Below, piece by piece: positions 33,494 through 41,223 of a stretch of DNA of 64,000 nt; the stretch's first letter is position 1; the number at the start of each line of letters is the position of its first letter. This DNA comes from an uncultured Collinsella sp. (GTDB lineage Bacteria; Actinomycetota; Coriobacteriia; Coriobacteriales; Coriobacteriaceae): assembly GCA_900543275.1 (NCBI GenBank), contig UQQL01000002.1, forward strand, positions 1-64,000, read 5' to 3'. The notes under the pieces are model-generated. The model was not told the origin of the DNA and searched no databases. It saw only the letters and a list, made by a program, of their open reading frames with translations. The translations under genes were made by a program, and so were the position numbers.

Positions 33494-33596
33494 CACCTGC
33501 CAATATGGGACAGGTTTATTTTGGCAGGTGGCAACAGGGGCGCTGCATTTTCCCAGATAAAACCTGCCAAGATAAACCTGTCCCTTATTGGCAGGT
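33494..33596. repeat. Compound CCTGCCAA/GGGACAGG palindrome
   Basis: Hairpin 1 pairs CACCTGCCAA (33494-33503) with TTGGCAGGTG (33521-33530). Hairpin 2 pairs ACCTGCCAA (33562-33570) with TTGGCAGGT (33588-33596). The inner sides of both (GGGACAGG... at 33507 and ...CCTGTCCC to 33584) also pair with each other. The segment 33552-33584 is the reverse complement of 13991-14023 with one mismatch. It lies between the riboswitch and the HAD gene. Confidence 0.85.
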
Positions 33597-33636
33597 CGTT
33601 ACAATAGACGGGATAAAGAATGACCGAGGGGACCTT

Positions 33637-34545
33637 ATGATCAAACTTGTGCTGACCGATATGGACGATACGCTGATTCCTGCTGGACACGATGGCGCCA
33701 GCGACTGCGCCATCGAGGGCATTCATGCCATGCAGGCGGCGGGCCTGCATTTTGGCCCGGTTTCGGGTCGCCAGCCGTCCGCGATGAGCTGGATGTTCCG
33801 CAATCGCTCCGAGTGCTTCTCGACCGGTGCGTTTTGCAACGGCCAGGTGATGTTTGTCGATGGCGAGGCGGTTGCCTCGCGCGCAACTGATAACGATGCC
33901 CTTATGCGCCTGGCCGACTACCTGGAGCAAGAGACCGACGATACCTATTTGAAGGTCTACCGTCTGGGTGATGACTTTTGGGACAACGACGCCTATTGCG
34001 TGACAAGCGATCCCGAGCGTGTGCGTCGCGCCATGGAGTCAGGCGGCAACGCGTGGCTCAAGGGCGAAGAGGCTCCCTGTCGCCCTGTCGTTGACGATGC
34101 CCCGGTATACAAGGCGAATATCTGGAGTGCCCGTTCGCGCGAGGAACTCGCCGAGCTGCGCGAGCGTGTTGCCGCCGAGGTGCCGGAGCTCTCGCTCGTG
34201 TTTCCCAACAACCGCGTGCGCCTGTTCGACGTTCTTCCGACCGGCTGGGACAAGGGCTGTGCTGCGCTGGAGCTGGCGCGCGCTTTGGGCCTGACGCCCG
34301 ACGAGGTGGCCGTATTCGGCGATTCCGATAACGATTTGCCCATGATCGATGCCGTTCCCAATTCCGTTGCAGTCGCCAATGCCAACGAGGCCGTCACGGC
34401 TGCCGCGCGCTGGCATATCGGCGCTGCGGCAGATGATGCGGTTGCCGGGGCTCTGCATCAGATTGCCGCCTGCGCCGCGACGGGGGAGATGCCGTCGTTT
34501 ATGCGTCAGATGGACGCGACGGGTTTCGACGTCACGAACGTCTAG
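33637..34545 (+). CDS. HAD superfamily hydrolase (Cof type)
   Basis: 302 residues. Motif I LVLTDMDDTLIP (DxD), motif II near FGPVSGRQPSAM, a Cof-type C2 cap in the middle, and motif III/IV TGWDKGCAALELARALGLTPDEVAVFGDSDNDLPM (Lys and GDxxND). This is a Mg-dependent sugar-phosphate or flavin-type phosphatase; substrate unknown. A plausible -10 TACAAT lies at 33600-33605. The LysR gene starts 10 bp after its stop, so the two may share a transcript. Confidence 0.92.
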   Translation: MIKLVLTDMDDTLIPAGHDGASDCAIEGIHAMQAAGLHFGPVSGRQPSAMSWMFRNRSECFSTGAFCNGQVMFVDGEAVASRATDNDALMRLADYLEQETDDTYLKVYRLGDDFWDNDAYCVTSDPERVRRAMESGGNAWLKGEEAPCRPVVDDAPVYKANIWSARSREELAELRERVAAEVPELSLVFPNNRVRLFDVLPTGWDKGCAALELARALGLTPDEVAVFGDSDNDLPMIDAVPNSVAVANANEAVTAAARWHIGAAADDAVAGALHQIAACAATGEMPSFMRQMDATGFDVTNV

Positions 34546-34555
34546 GGAGAAAGCC

Positions 34556-35452
34556 ATGAAGCTCCAGCAGCTCAGATATGTCGTCAAAGTTGCCGAATGC
34601 GGCAGCATCACCGAGGCCTCGCGCCGACTCTTTGTGTCGCAGCCTTCGATTACCGCGTCAATTCGCGATCTCGAAAACGAGATGGGTGTACACATCTTTG
34701 AGCGCACCAACAAGGGCGTCATTGTGTCCGAGGAAGGCGAGACCTTCTTGGGCTACGCGCGCCAGGTGCTCGACCAGGCCGACCTGCTCGAGGGCAAGTA
34801 CAAAGGCACGTCCGAGCAGGTGCCGCACTTTAGTGTGAGCTGCCAGCATTATTCCTTTGCCATTAATGCATTTGTCGATGTGATCCGCGAGTTCGATGCC
34901 GCGCGCTACGACTTTACCCTGCGCGAGGAGCAGACCCACGAGATTATCGAGGACGTCGCGCATATGAAAAGCGAGCTCGGCATCCTGTACTTATCCGAGC
35001 ATAACCGCGAGGTCATCGAGCGCATGCTCGCCGCCAACGAACTCGTATTCGAGGGGCTCTTCTGCGCCACGCCGCATGTCTTTGTATGCGCCGACCATCC
35101 ACTGGCGGACCACGCCAGCGTGACGCTCGAAGATCTCGAGGACTACCCGTTCCTGTCCTATGAGCAGGGCAGCTATAACTCGTTTTACTATTCCGAGGAG
35201 CTGACCTCGACCTTTGAGCGTCGCAAGAATATCCGCGTGCGCGACCGTGCGACGTTGTTCAACCTAGCTATGGGCCTTAACGGCTACACGGTTTGTTCGG
35301 GCGTGATCAGCCATGAACTTAACGGCCCCGGCATTATCTCCATTCCGCTCGATGTAGACGAGTACATGGAGATCGGCATCATCACGCGCAAGAACACGAC
35401 ACTTACGCGCTACGGGCAGGCCTATATCGAAGCGATTCGTCAGCACATCTAG
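34556..35452 (+). CDS. LysR family transcriptional regulator
   Basis: 298 residues. Helix-turn-helix: GSITEASRRLFVSQPSITASIRDLENEMGVHIFER. The effector domain follows from about residue 90 (HFSVSCQHYSFAINAFVDVI). ATG after GGGAGAAAG. It lies directly upstream of the MetE-like gene; the intergenic region has a perfect LysR-type dyad (35499-35521). By position it probably activates that gene in response to methionine or one-carbon status, but the effector is unknown. Confidence 0.92.
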   Translation: MKLQQLRYVVKVAECGSITEASRRLFVSQPSITASIRDLENEMGVHIFERTNKGVIVSEEGETFLGYARQVLDQADLLEGKYKGTSEQVPHFSVSCQHYSFAINAFVDVIREFDAARYDFTLREEQTHEIIEDVAHMKSELGILYLSEHNREVIERMLAANELVFEGLFCATPHVFVCADHPLADHASVTLEDLEDYPFLSYEQGSYNSFYYSEELTSTFERRKNIRVRDRATLFNLAMGLNGYTVCSGVISHELNGPGIISIPLDVDEYMEIGIITRKNTTLTRYGQAYIEAIRQHI

Positions 35453-35498
35453 ACTGCTGCGTTCTGCACGGGTCAAATCTCTTTATGGCAGTCCTAGC

Positions 35499-35521
35499 TG
35501 ATATAGGAAACATCTATATCA
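35499..35521 (+). promoter_or_regulatory. LysR-type dyad upstream of the MetE-like gene
   Basis: TGATATAG (35499-35506) and CTATATCA (35514-35521) are perfect 8-bp inverted arms with a 7-bp spacer, an ATAT-N-ATAT dyad of the T-N11-A class. It lies 87-109 bp before the MetE-like start and 47 bp after the LysR stop. Confidence 0.5.
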
Positions 35522-35607
35522 AACTGTTATAAACATATATTTTACGATGGCCATATGAGCGCTCATACTCTGTCCCAGTAAAGCAACCAATGCAAAGGGA
35601 GATATCC

Positions 35608-36741
35608 ATGAGCACTTCGATTCAACCGAACGCGCCGTTTCGCGCCGATATCGTCGGCAGCTTTCTTCGTCCGCAGGCCGTAAAGGACGCCCGCGCTGCC
35701 TATGCGGCAGGCACGCTTGATGCCGAGGGGCTTAAGGCCGTCGAGGACGATGCCATTCGCGATTTGGTGGCAAAGCAAAAGGCCGCCGGCCTGCAGGTCA
35801 TCACCGATGGCGAGTTTCGCCGCAGCTACTGGCACCTCGATTTTATGTGGGGGCTGAACGGCGTCGAGCGTCGCACCTCGCGTACGGGCTATATGTTCCA
35901 CGATGAGGAGACTACCGCCGACACCGCCGTGGTAACCGGTTCCATTAGCGGCGAGAATCATCCGTTCGTCGAGCACTTTAAATTTGTCAAGGCGCTCGAG
36001 GGGGAGGGCCAGGTCGCACGGCAAACCATTCCGGCGCCGATCCAGACGTTCTCTGAGGTCACGCTCGATCGCTGCGATGGCCAGCAGGAGAGCCTGCGCG
36101 CTGTCTATAAGACCGACGAAGAGCTCGCCGACGCCATCGCGGCGGCATACCGCACCGTGATTGCCGACCTGTATGCCGCAGGCTGCCGCAACATTCAATT
36201 TGATGACTGCACCTGGGGCATCTATTGCGATACCGACTTTGTGGCAAAGACTGGTATGAGCCCGGTCGACCTGCAAAAGGTGTCCGAGCTGGGCGTGGCG
36301 CTCAACAACGCCGCCATCGAGGGCAAGCCCGACGACCTGGTCATCAACACGCATGTGTGCCGTGGTAATTACCACTCCACCTATGCCTTCGAGGGCGGCT
36401 ATGACCCCATCGCGCCGTACCTGTTCGCACACGAGAACGTCGATGCGTTTTACCTTGAGTTCGATACGCCGCGTGCCGGTGGCTTTGAGCCGCTCAAGTA
36501 CGTTGCCCCCGGCAAGAAGGTCGTGTTGGGCCTAGTGACCACCAAGGCCGCTGAGCTTGAGGACGAGGATGCCATCGTCGAGCGTATTCACGAGGCTGCA
36601 AAGTATGTTCCGCTCGAGAACCTGTACCTGTCGCCTCAGTGCGGCTTTGCCAGCTGCGAGATTGGCAACAAGCTGACCGAGGACGAGCAATGGGCAAAGA
36701 TCGCGCTGGTCAAGCGCATTGCCGAGCGCGTTTGGAAATAG
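35608..36741 (+). CDS. Short MetE-like (YxjG/YxjH type) methyltransferase
   Basis: 377 residues, about half of full MetE and matching its C-terminal catalytic barrel alone. Zinc ligands can be seen: NTHVCRGNY (His and Cys), FYLEFDTPRAG (Glu) and YLSPQCGFAS (Cys). The N-terminus FRADIVGSFLRP is the family's substrate-binding start. It is expected to transfer a methyl group to homocysteine to make methionine; without the N-terminal folate half, the methyl donor may differ from polyglutamyl methyl-THF. ATG at 35608 follows AAAGGGAGA. Likely regulated by the adjacent LysR protein. Confidence 0.88.
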   Translation: MSTSIQPNAPFRADIVGSFLRPQAVKDARAAYAAGTLDAEGLKAVEDDAIRDLVAKQKAAGLQVITDGEFRRSYWHLDFMWGLNGVERRTSRTGYMFHDEETTADTAVVTGSISGENHPFVEHFKFVKALEGEGQVARQTIPAPIQTFSEVTLDRCDGQQESLRAVYKTDEELADAIAAAYRTVIADLYAAGCRNIQFDDCTWGIYCDTDFVAKTGMSPVDLQKVSELGVALNNAAIEGKPDDLVINTHVCRGNYHSTYAFEGGYDPIAPYLFAHENVDAFYLEFDTPRAGGFEPLKYVAPGKKVVLGLVTTKAAELEDEDAIVERIHEAAKYVPLENLYLSPQCGFASCEIGNKLTEDEQWAKIALVKRIAERVWK

Positions 36742-36863
36742 CGGTAACGTTCGCAGGTGACGGCGCGTGCGAGACATGGCGTATCGCGTACAATGTTTCG
36801 GATCGTATCGTTCGGGCAGGTTATCCGATATGCCCGATCGCCCTTCCATTCGAAAGGACATCC

Positions 36864-38198
36864 ATGTCCCAATCCTCGACGCCCGCCGTCACCGATGCCA
36901 TCTACGATGCATCGTCGCTCGGCCGCCCGCGCATGTTCCTGCTCGGCCTGCAGCACCTGTTTGCCATGTTTGGCGCCACGGTACTGGTGCCCGTGCTCAC
37001 CGGCCTCTCGGTATCGGCAACGCTTTTGTTTGCCGGCTTGGGCACGCTGCTGTTCCACTCCCTGTCGCGCGGTAAGGTGCCGGCATTTTTGGGCTCATCG
37101 TTTGCCTTTATTGCCGGTTATGCCGCAATCGCACCCAACGGCGAGGCCGAGCTTTTGCCCTACGCCTGCCTGGGCGTAGCTTGTGCCGGCCTGCTCTATC
37201 CGGTGCTTGCGGCACTCTTCCGCGCGTTTGGCGCCAAGCGCGTCATGCGCTTCTTCCCGCCGGTGGTGACTGGCCCCATCGTCATTTCGATCGGTCTGAT
37301 CCTGGCAAGCTCCGCTATTGCCAACTGCCAGACCAACTGGCTTGTTGCCGTTGTCGCCGTGGCAGTGATCGTCATCTGCAACATCTGGGGCCGTGGCATG
37401 GTTAAGATCGTGCCGATCTTGCTGGGCGTTGTGGTGAGCTATGCCGTTGCGGCTGCGCTCGGCGAGGTTGATTTCTCGGGCGTTGCCGCCGCTTCGTGGG
37501 TCGGTCTGCCCGTCGTGTGGGACAACACCGTGTTTGCACTCTTTGGGCCGCAGTTCGATAGCGGTCTTGCCACGACGGCCATCATCACCATCATGCCGTT
37601 GGCCTTTGCAACCATGATCGAGCATATCGGTGATATCTCCGCTATTGGCTCCACCTGCGAGCGTAACTACATTGCCGATCCCGGCCTGCATCGCACGCTG
37701 CTCGGCGATGGTCTCGCCACGATCCTGGCTTCGCTCTTTGGCGCTCCGGCCAACACCACGTATGGCGAGAACACCGGCGTGCTCGCTCTGACGCGCGTGT
37801 TCGACCCGCGCGTGATTCGCATTGCCGCGTGCTGCGCCATCGTGCTTTCGTTCTGCCCCAAGTTCGCTGCCGTGATCGCCGCCATGCCGGCGTGTGTAAT
37901 CGGCGGTGTGTCGCTCGTGCTCTATGGCATGATCAGCGCCGTGGGCGTGCGCAACCTCATTGAGAACCAGGTCGATTTCCAGAACAACCGCAACGTGCTG
38001 GTGGCCGCTCTTGTGCTCGTGCTTTCGCTCGGCATCGCGTACAGCACCGCCGGCGCCATCGTGTTGGAGCTGGGCGGCGTGACGATTTCGCTTTCGGGTC
38101 TTGCCGTGGGTTCGCTGGTGGGTATCGTGCTCAATGCGATTCTGCCGGGTAATGACTTTGAGTTTGATGTCTCGGAACTCGAAGGGTCTGCCGAATAG
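36864..38198 (+). CDS. uraA: Uracil permease (NCS2 family)
   Basis: 444 residues, fourteen predicted membrane segments. LLGLQHLFAMFGATVLVPVLTGL (TM1) and APANTTYGENTGVLALTRVFDP (the conserved TM8-TM9 substrate loop) identify UraA/PyrP-type uracil:H+ symporters in the NCS2 family. A xanthine- or uric acid-type member would lack the TTYGEN form. ATG follows GAAAGGA. A -10 like TACAAT lies at 36789-36794. The leader has a CGGGCA/TGCCCG hairpin that might attenuate, but no PyrR site was recognised. Strong terminator downstream. Confidence 0.9.
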   Translation: MSQSSTPAVTDAIYDASSLGRPRMFLLGLQHLFAMFGATVLVPVLTGLSVSATLLFAGLGTLLFHSLSRGKVPAFLGSSFAFIAGYAAIAPNGEAELLPYACLGVACAGLLYPVLAALFRAFGAKRVMRFFPPVVTGPIVISIGLILASSAIANCQTNWLVAVVAVAVIVICNIWGRGMVKIVPILLGVVVSYAVAAALGEVDFSGVAAASWVGLPVVWDNTVFALFGPQFDSGLATTAIITIMPLAFATMIEHIGDISAIGSTCERNYIADPGLHRTLLGDGLATILASLFGAPANTTYGENTGVLALTRVFDPRVIRIAACCAIVLSFCPKFAAVIAAMPACVIGGVSLVLYGMISAVGVRNLIENQVDFQNNRNVLVAALVLVLSLGIAYSTAGAIVLELGGVTISLSGLAVGSLVGIVLNAILPGNDFEFDVSELEGSAE

Positions 38199-38218
38199 CA
38201 GCTGTGTCCAACTCAGTT

Positions 38219-38259
38219 AAAAAGCCGGCCATGCGTCCGATGCGCATGGCCGGCTTTTT
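38219..38259. terminator. Bidirectional terminator after uraA
   Basis: AAAAAGCCGGCCATGCG (38219-38235) pairs with CGCATGGCCGGCTTTTT (38243-38259). A and T runs on both flanks let it serve uraA and the converging esterase gene, whose stop codon it touches. Confidence 0.9.
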
Positions 38260-38923
38260 AGTGCGCAAGAACCCAGTGGATGCCACGCGCCATGCGCAGG
38301 TCGGTTTGGGCAAAGTGGTTGCCGGGGTTGAGTTCCAGTGTTGTGAGGATGCCGCGCTCAACGAGCAACGTTTCCATTGCGCGTGTGTCGTCGAGTACAT
38401 GCCGCATCATGCGGTTGGGCGTCTTGGTTTCCTTTTTGCCGAGTGACAGGTAGACGGCTTGCGGGCTGCCGGCAAAAGGGGCCGTGCTGGCACGGTCGAC
38501 AAAGTCGGGAAACCATAGCGACCCCGATGCGCTCGCGGCGCGGTCAAAGGCGTCGGTTTGCCAGAGGGACCAGAGTGCGAAGAGGCCCGCGAGCGAGTAA
38601 CCGGCAATGCCGCGCCAGGTGGGCGGCTGAGGAAGCGACGACTCGACCTGGGGGATTATCTGATTCAGCAGCTCATCAAGAAAATCGGCAGCTTGGCCGC
38701 CGAAAGGCTCGGCATCGCGTACGGTCCCGTCGCATGCCCAGGGGCTCAGCTCGCGATTCCAATCGAGCCCGCCAATGGTGACGAGGGCGAATGGCGGACA
38801 GTCGAGCTCTCGGCAACACTTATAAACCTCGCTGCCGTCGCCCACGACCACAGGAAGGTAGATGACAGGCGCGCTTTCCGTATGATTCGAATAAACGGCT
38901 ATCTGCTTTTGATGCGCTTCCAT
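38258..38923 (-). CDS. Putative alpha/beta-hydrolase esterase
   Basis: 221 residues. The nucleophile elbow GIAGYSLAGLFALW (GxSxxG, Ser near 109) and a C-terminal His in LNPGNHFAQTDLRMARGIHWVL match the esterase D/Fes-like family of small cytosolic hydrolases. The N-terminal part VIYLPVVVGDGSEVYKCC is the first strand region. No signal peptide. Substrate unknown; siderophore or acyl-ester cleavage are family options. Convergent with uraA. Confidence 0.8.
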   Translation of the reverse strand: MEAHQKQIAVYSNHTESAPVIYLPVVVGDGSEVYKCCRELDCPPFALVTIGGLDWNRELSPWACDGTVRDAEPFGGQAADFLDELLNQIIPQVESSLPQPPTWRGIAGYSLAGLFALWSLWQTDAFDRAASASGSLWFPDFVDRASTAPFAGSPQAVYLSLGKKETKTPNRMMRHVLDDTRAMETLLVERGILTTLELNPGNHFAQTDLRMARGIHWVLAH

Positions 38924-39037
38924 GACGGGCTTCTCTCAGTGTTGTGATATCGGCAGCCCCAATTGTCGCATGCCAGCGTATGCCGGTTGGGCTAGACCAA
39001 AGACAATCTCGTGCATCCCCTGCGGACGCATATGGAA

Positions 39038-39073
39038 AACGCCACCGCCGGAGGGGAGCTCGGCGGTGGCGTT
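39038..39073 (-). terminator. Terminator after the first surface-protein gene
   Basis: AACGCCACCGCCG (39038-39050) pairs with CGGCGGTGGCGTT (39061-39073). On the minus strand it runs into TTTTCC. The same hairpin follows the second paralogue (41129-41164). Confidence 0.8.
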
Positions 39074-39130
39074 GTTAAACGGTGCTGGGGCTCGGGGCCT
39101 TCGCGGGAGCTGCCATGTGCGCAGAGGCGT

Positions 39131-40921
39131 CTAAGAACGCTTACGGCTCGCCATGGTGCCTGCGGCGATAGCGGCTGTTCCCGCAAGGACGGTTGCCACG
39201 ATGGCCGCACCCGAGGTGTCGCCGGTTGCCGCGAGCACGCCGGTAGTCTTGGCTTTCGTGATTGAAGCCGCAACGGCCTTGGTCGGCTTTGAGCCCTCAG
39301 GTTTGGGGTTCTGCTTGGACTCCGCGGGCTTGCTTTCTGCGGGCTTGGTCTCGTCGGGCTTGGGGTCTTCCGGCTTGGCTACCTCGGGAGGTGCGATGAC
39401 CATGCTCTTGGCGACAGCTTCGTTATAGGGGGAGTCGATCACAGCGTCGCCCGTGCCGATGGCTTGGCCTGCCTCGTAGATGCCGTCACGGAGCTTGCGA
39501 TAGTCAATGACCTTGCCGCCTTCGGGCGTCTGGATGGCGGCGTTCTCAATCTTGATGGTGCCGATTGTCTTGCCGTCAGCGCTCATGGCACGGGCAAAGA
39601 TTGCCGCTGTATCTCCTTCGGCCGTTACCTTGCTGCGGATGATCGAGATGACTGCGGGTGTGACGCCCTCGCTGGTCTGGGCGATGATGCCGATGTTCTC
39701 GCCTTGGGGCTCGGGGCTCGTCTCACCATCTTGGTTTTCGCTGTAGGGGATGGGGCCGTCGCCGTTCTCGACATAGCGGGCTATGGCCTTGACAACGGAG
39801 TCGCTGATGTAGATGTGGCCACCCTCCTCGTTGGGTCGATCGTTTCTGGTGGAGAATGCAGCCGAAACCTCGCCTTCCGCAAACGCGTCCACGGTGGAGC
39901 CGTTCTTGACGACGATATCGTCTTGGTAGGTGAAGAGGGCAATGGCGCCACCGTATCTGCCTTTACTTGCGCGGACTGTCACGTTTGCATGATCGAGTGT
40001 GATGCCCTTGTGGGCATAGACGCCATATTCAACACCGTTTGCGTTGAGGGAGGCGTTTGTGGCTGCGAGGCTGCCCTTGGCCTCGACGGCGGCGTCTTTC
40101 TCGGAGCTCGCCTTGACCTGGCTGCCGTCCGAGATATTGATGTTGCCGCCGCTCCAAATGGCCTCACCATCGGCTGAGCTTGCCTCGACTGTGCCGCCAC
40201 CCTTGATGGTGAGGTTCTTGTCGGTTCCGATACCCTTGTCCTTGGTAGCCCTGGCGGTGACGGCCCCGCTGTCGTCAATCGTGATATTGCCGTTTGCCCT
40301 GATGCCATCCGATACGCCCGTGGCGTTGACGTTGCCCGAACCTTTGATAGCGAGATCGCCCTCGGCGTCGATGGCATCAAATCCAGCGCTCGTGGCGTTG
40401 ACGGATCCGGCTCCGTCGATGTTGATATTACCCGTGGAGAGGATAGCGTCCTCAGTAGATGTCACGCTGAGCGTGCTGCCCGCGTTGCCTTGGATATTGA
40501 GCTCGGCGTTCTCATTCTTGCCATGAGAAGCCTTGATGCCTTCGATCCAGTCGGCAGTGACGATGTTGTTTCCCGAGTAATTCACGTTGAGCTTGCCTGC
40601 GGCCTGGATCTCGCCGCCGTTATAGTTGTTGAGCTTCAAGTCGTCGGCGCCGTCCCACGACCAGGTGCCGGTCTCGTCGCCCGCCGCAGTGCCGGCGTTG
40701 TATTTGGTTTCGCCGACCTTGACCCATTCCGCCGCGAGCGAGACGCTCGGCATGAGCAGCGAGCTCGCCGTGAGCGCGCACACGGCGCCTACGACGATGC
40801 GGCGCGTCACGCGGCGCCAGCTGCCGTGCGCGAGTCCTATGCGACGGCGAACGTCGGGTTCGGCAACATGGGTTCCGGCGGTAGTGTCATTGCGTTTGGG
40901 GGTCGTGAACAAGGCTGCCAT
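39131..40921 (-). CDS. LAATG-anchored surface protein with carbohydrate-binding-like repeats (paralogue 1)
   Basis: 596 residues. A long basic N-terminus leads to a signal peptide (RRIVVGAVCALTASSLLMPS, cleavage near SLAAEW). Repeats follow in the style GNINIDGAGSVNATSAGFDAID, forming a right-handed beta-helix-like block (about 100-420) as in DUF4353 carbohydrate-binding proteins. Then comes a Lys/Pro stalk (KPAESKPAESKQNPKPEG) and LAATG (563-567), a hydrophobic helix and the tail RKRS. LAATG is a variant of the LPxTG sortase signal, so wall anchoring is likely. ATG follows GGGAG. Next to a close paralogue. Confidence 0.85.
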   Translation of the reverse strand: MAALFTTPKRNDTTAGTHVAEPDVRRRIGLAHGSWRRVTRRIVVGAVCALTASSLLMPSVSLAAEWVKVGETKYNAGTAAGDETGTWSWDGADDLKLNNYNGGEIQAAGKLNVNYSGNNIVTADWIEGIKASHGKNENAELNIQGNAGSTLSVTSTEDAILSTGNINIDGAGSVNATSAGFDAIDAEGDLAIKGSGNVNATGVSDGIRANGNITIDDSGAVTARATKDKGIGTDKNLTIKGGGTVEASSADGEAIWSGGNINISDGSQVKASSEKDAAVEAKGSLAATNASLNANGVEYGVYAHKGITLDHANVTVRASKGRYGGAIALFTYQDDIVVKNGSTVDAFAEGEVSAAFSTRNDRPNEEGGHIYISDSVVKAIARYVENGDGPIPYSENQDGETSPEPQGENIGIIAQTSEGVTPAVISIIRSKVTAEGDTAAIFARAMSADGKTIGTIKIENAAIQTPEGGKVIDYRKLRDGIYEAGQAIGTGDAVIDSPYNEAVAKSMVIAPPEVAKPEDPKPDETKPAESKPAESKQNPKPEGSKPTKAVAASITKAKTTGVLAATGDTSGAAIVATVLAGTAAIAAGTMASRKRS

Positions 40922-41128
40922 GGTTGCTCCCGTTCTCAAAGGGCCTATACGGCTAGGTTCAGCGTATCTGCTGGATGTTGCCGGCGGTAGTGCCGTTTGG
41001 AGGGCAAAATGTCCATAATCCGGAAGAGGAATAAGCTGCGCACCTACGCGTTGTCGGGCATTAATCACAAAGCGCGGAGCCGCCTGTTGCGACTCCGCTC
41101 GCGTGTGCACCATACGAGTGCAAACAGG

Positions 41129-41164
41129 AAACGCCACCGCCGGAGGGGGGCTCGGCGGTGGCGT
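41129..41164 (-). terminator. Terminator after the second surface-protein gene
   Basis: AACGCCACCGCCG (41129-41141) pairs with CGGCGGTGGCGTT (41152-41164), the same hairpin as at 39038-39073. It is part of the duplicated unit. Confidence 0.8.
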
Positions 41165-41223
41165 TGCTAAACGGTGCGCGGACTAGGCGGCTTTAAAAGT
41201 GTCGGTTCGTGTATGAAGGGCGT

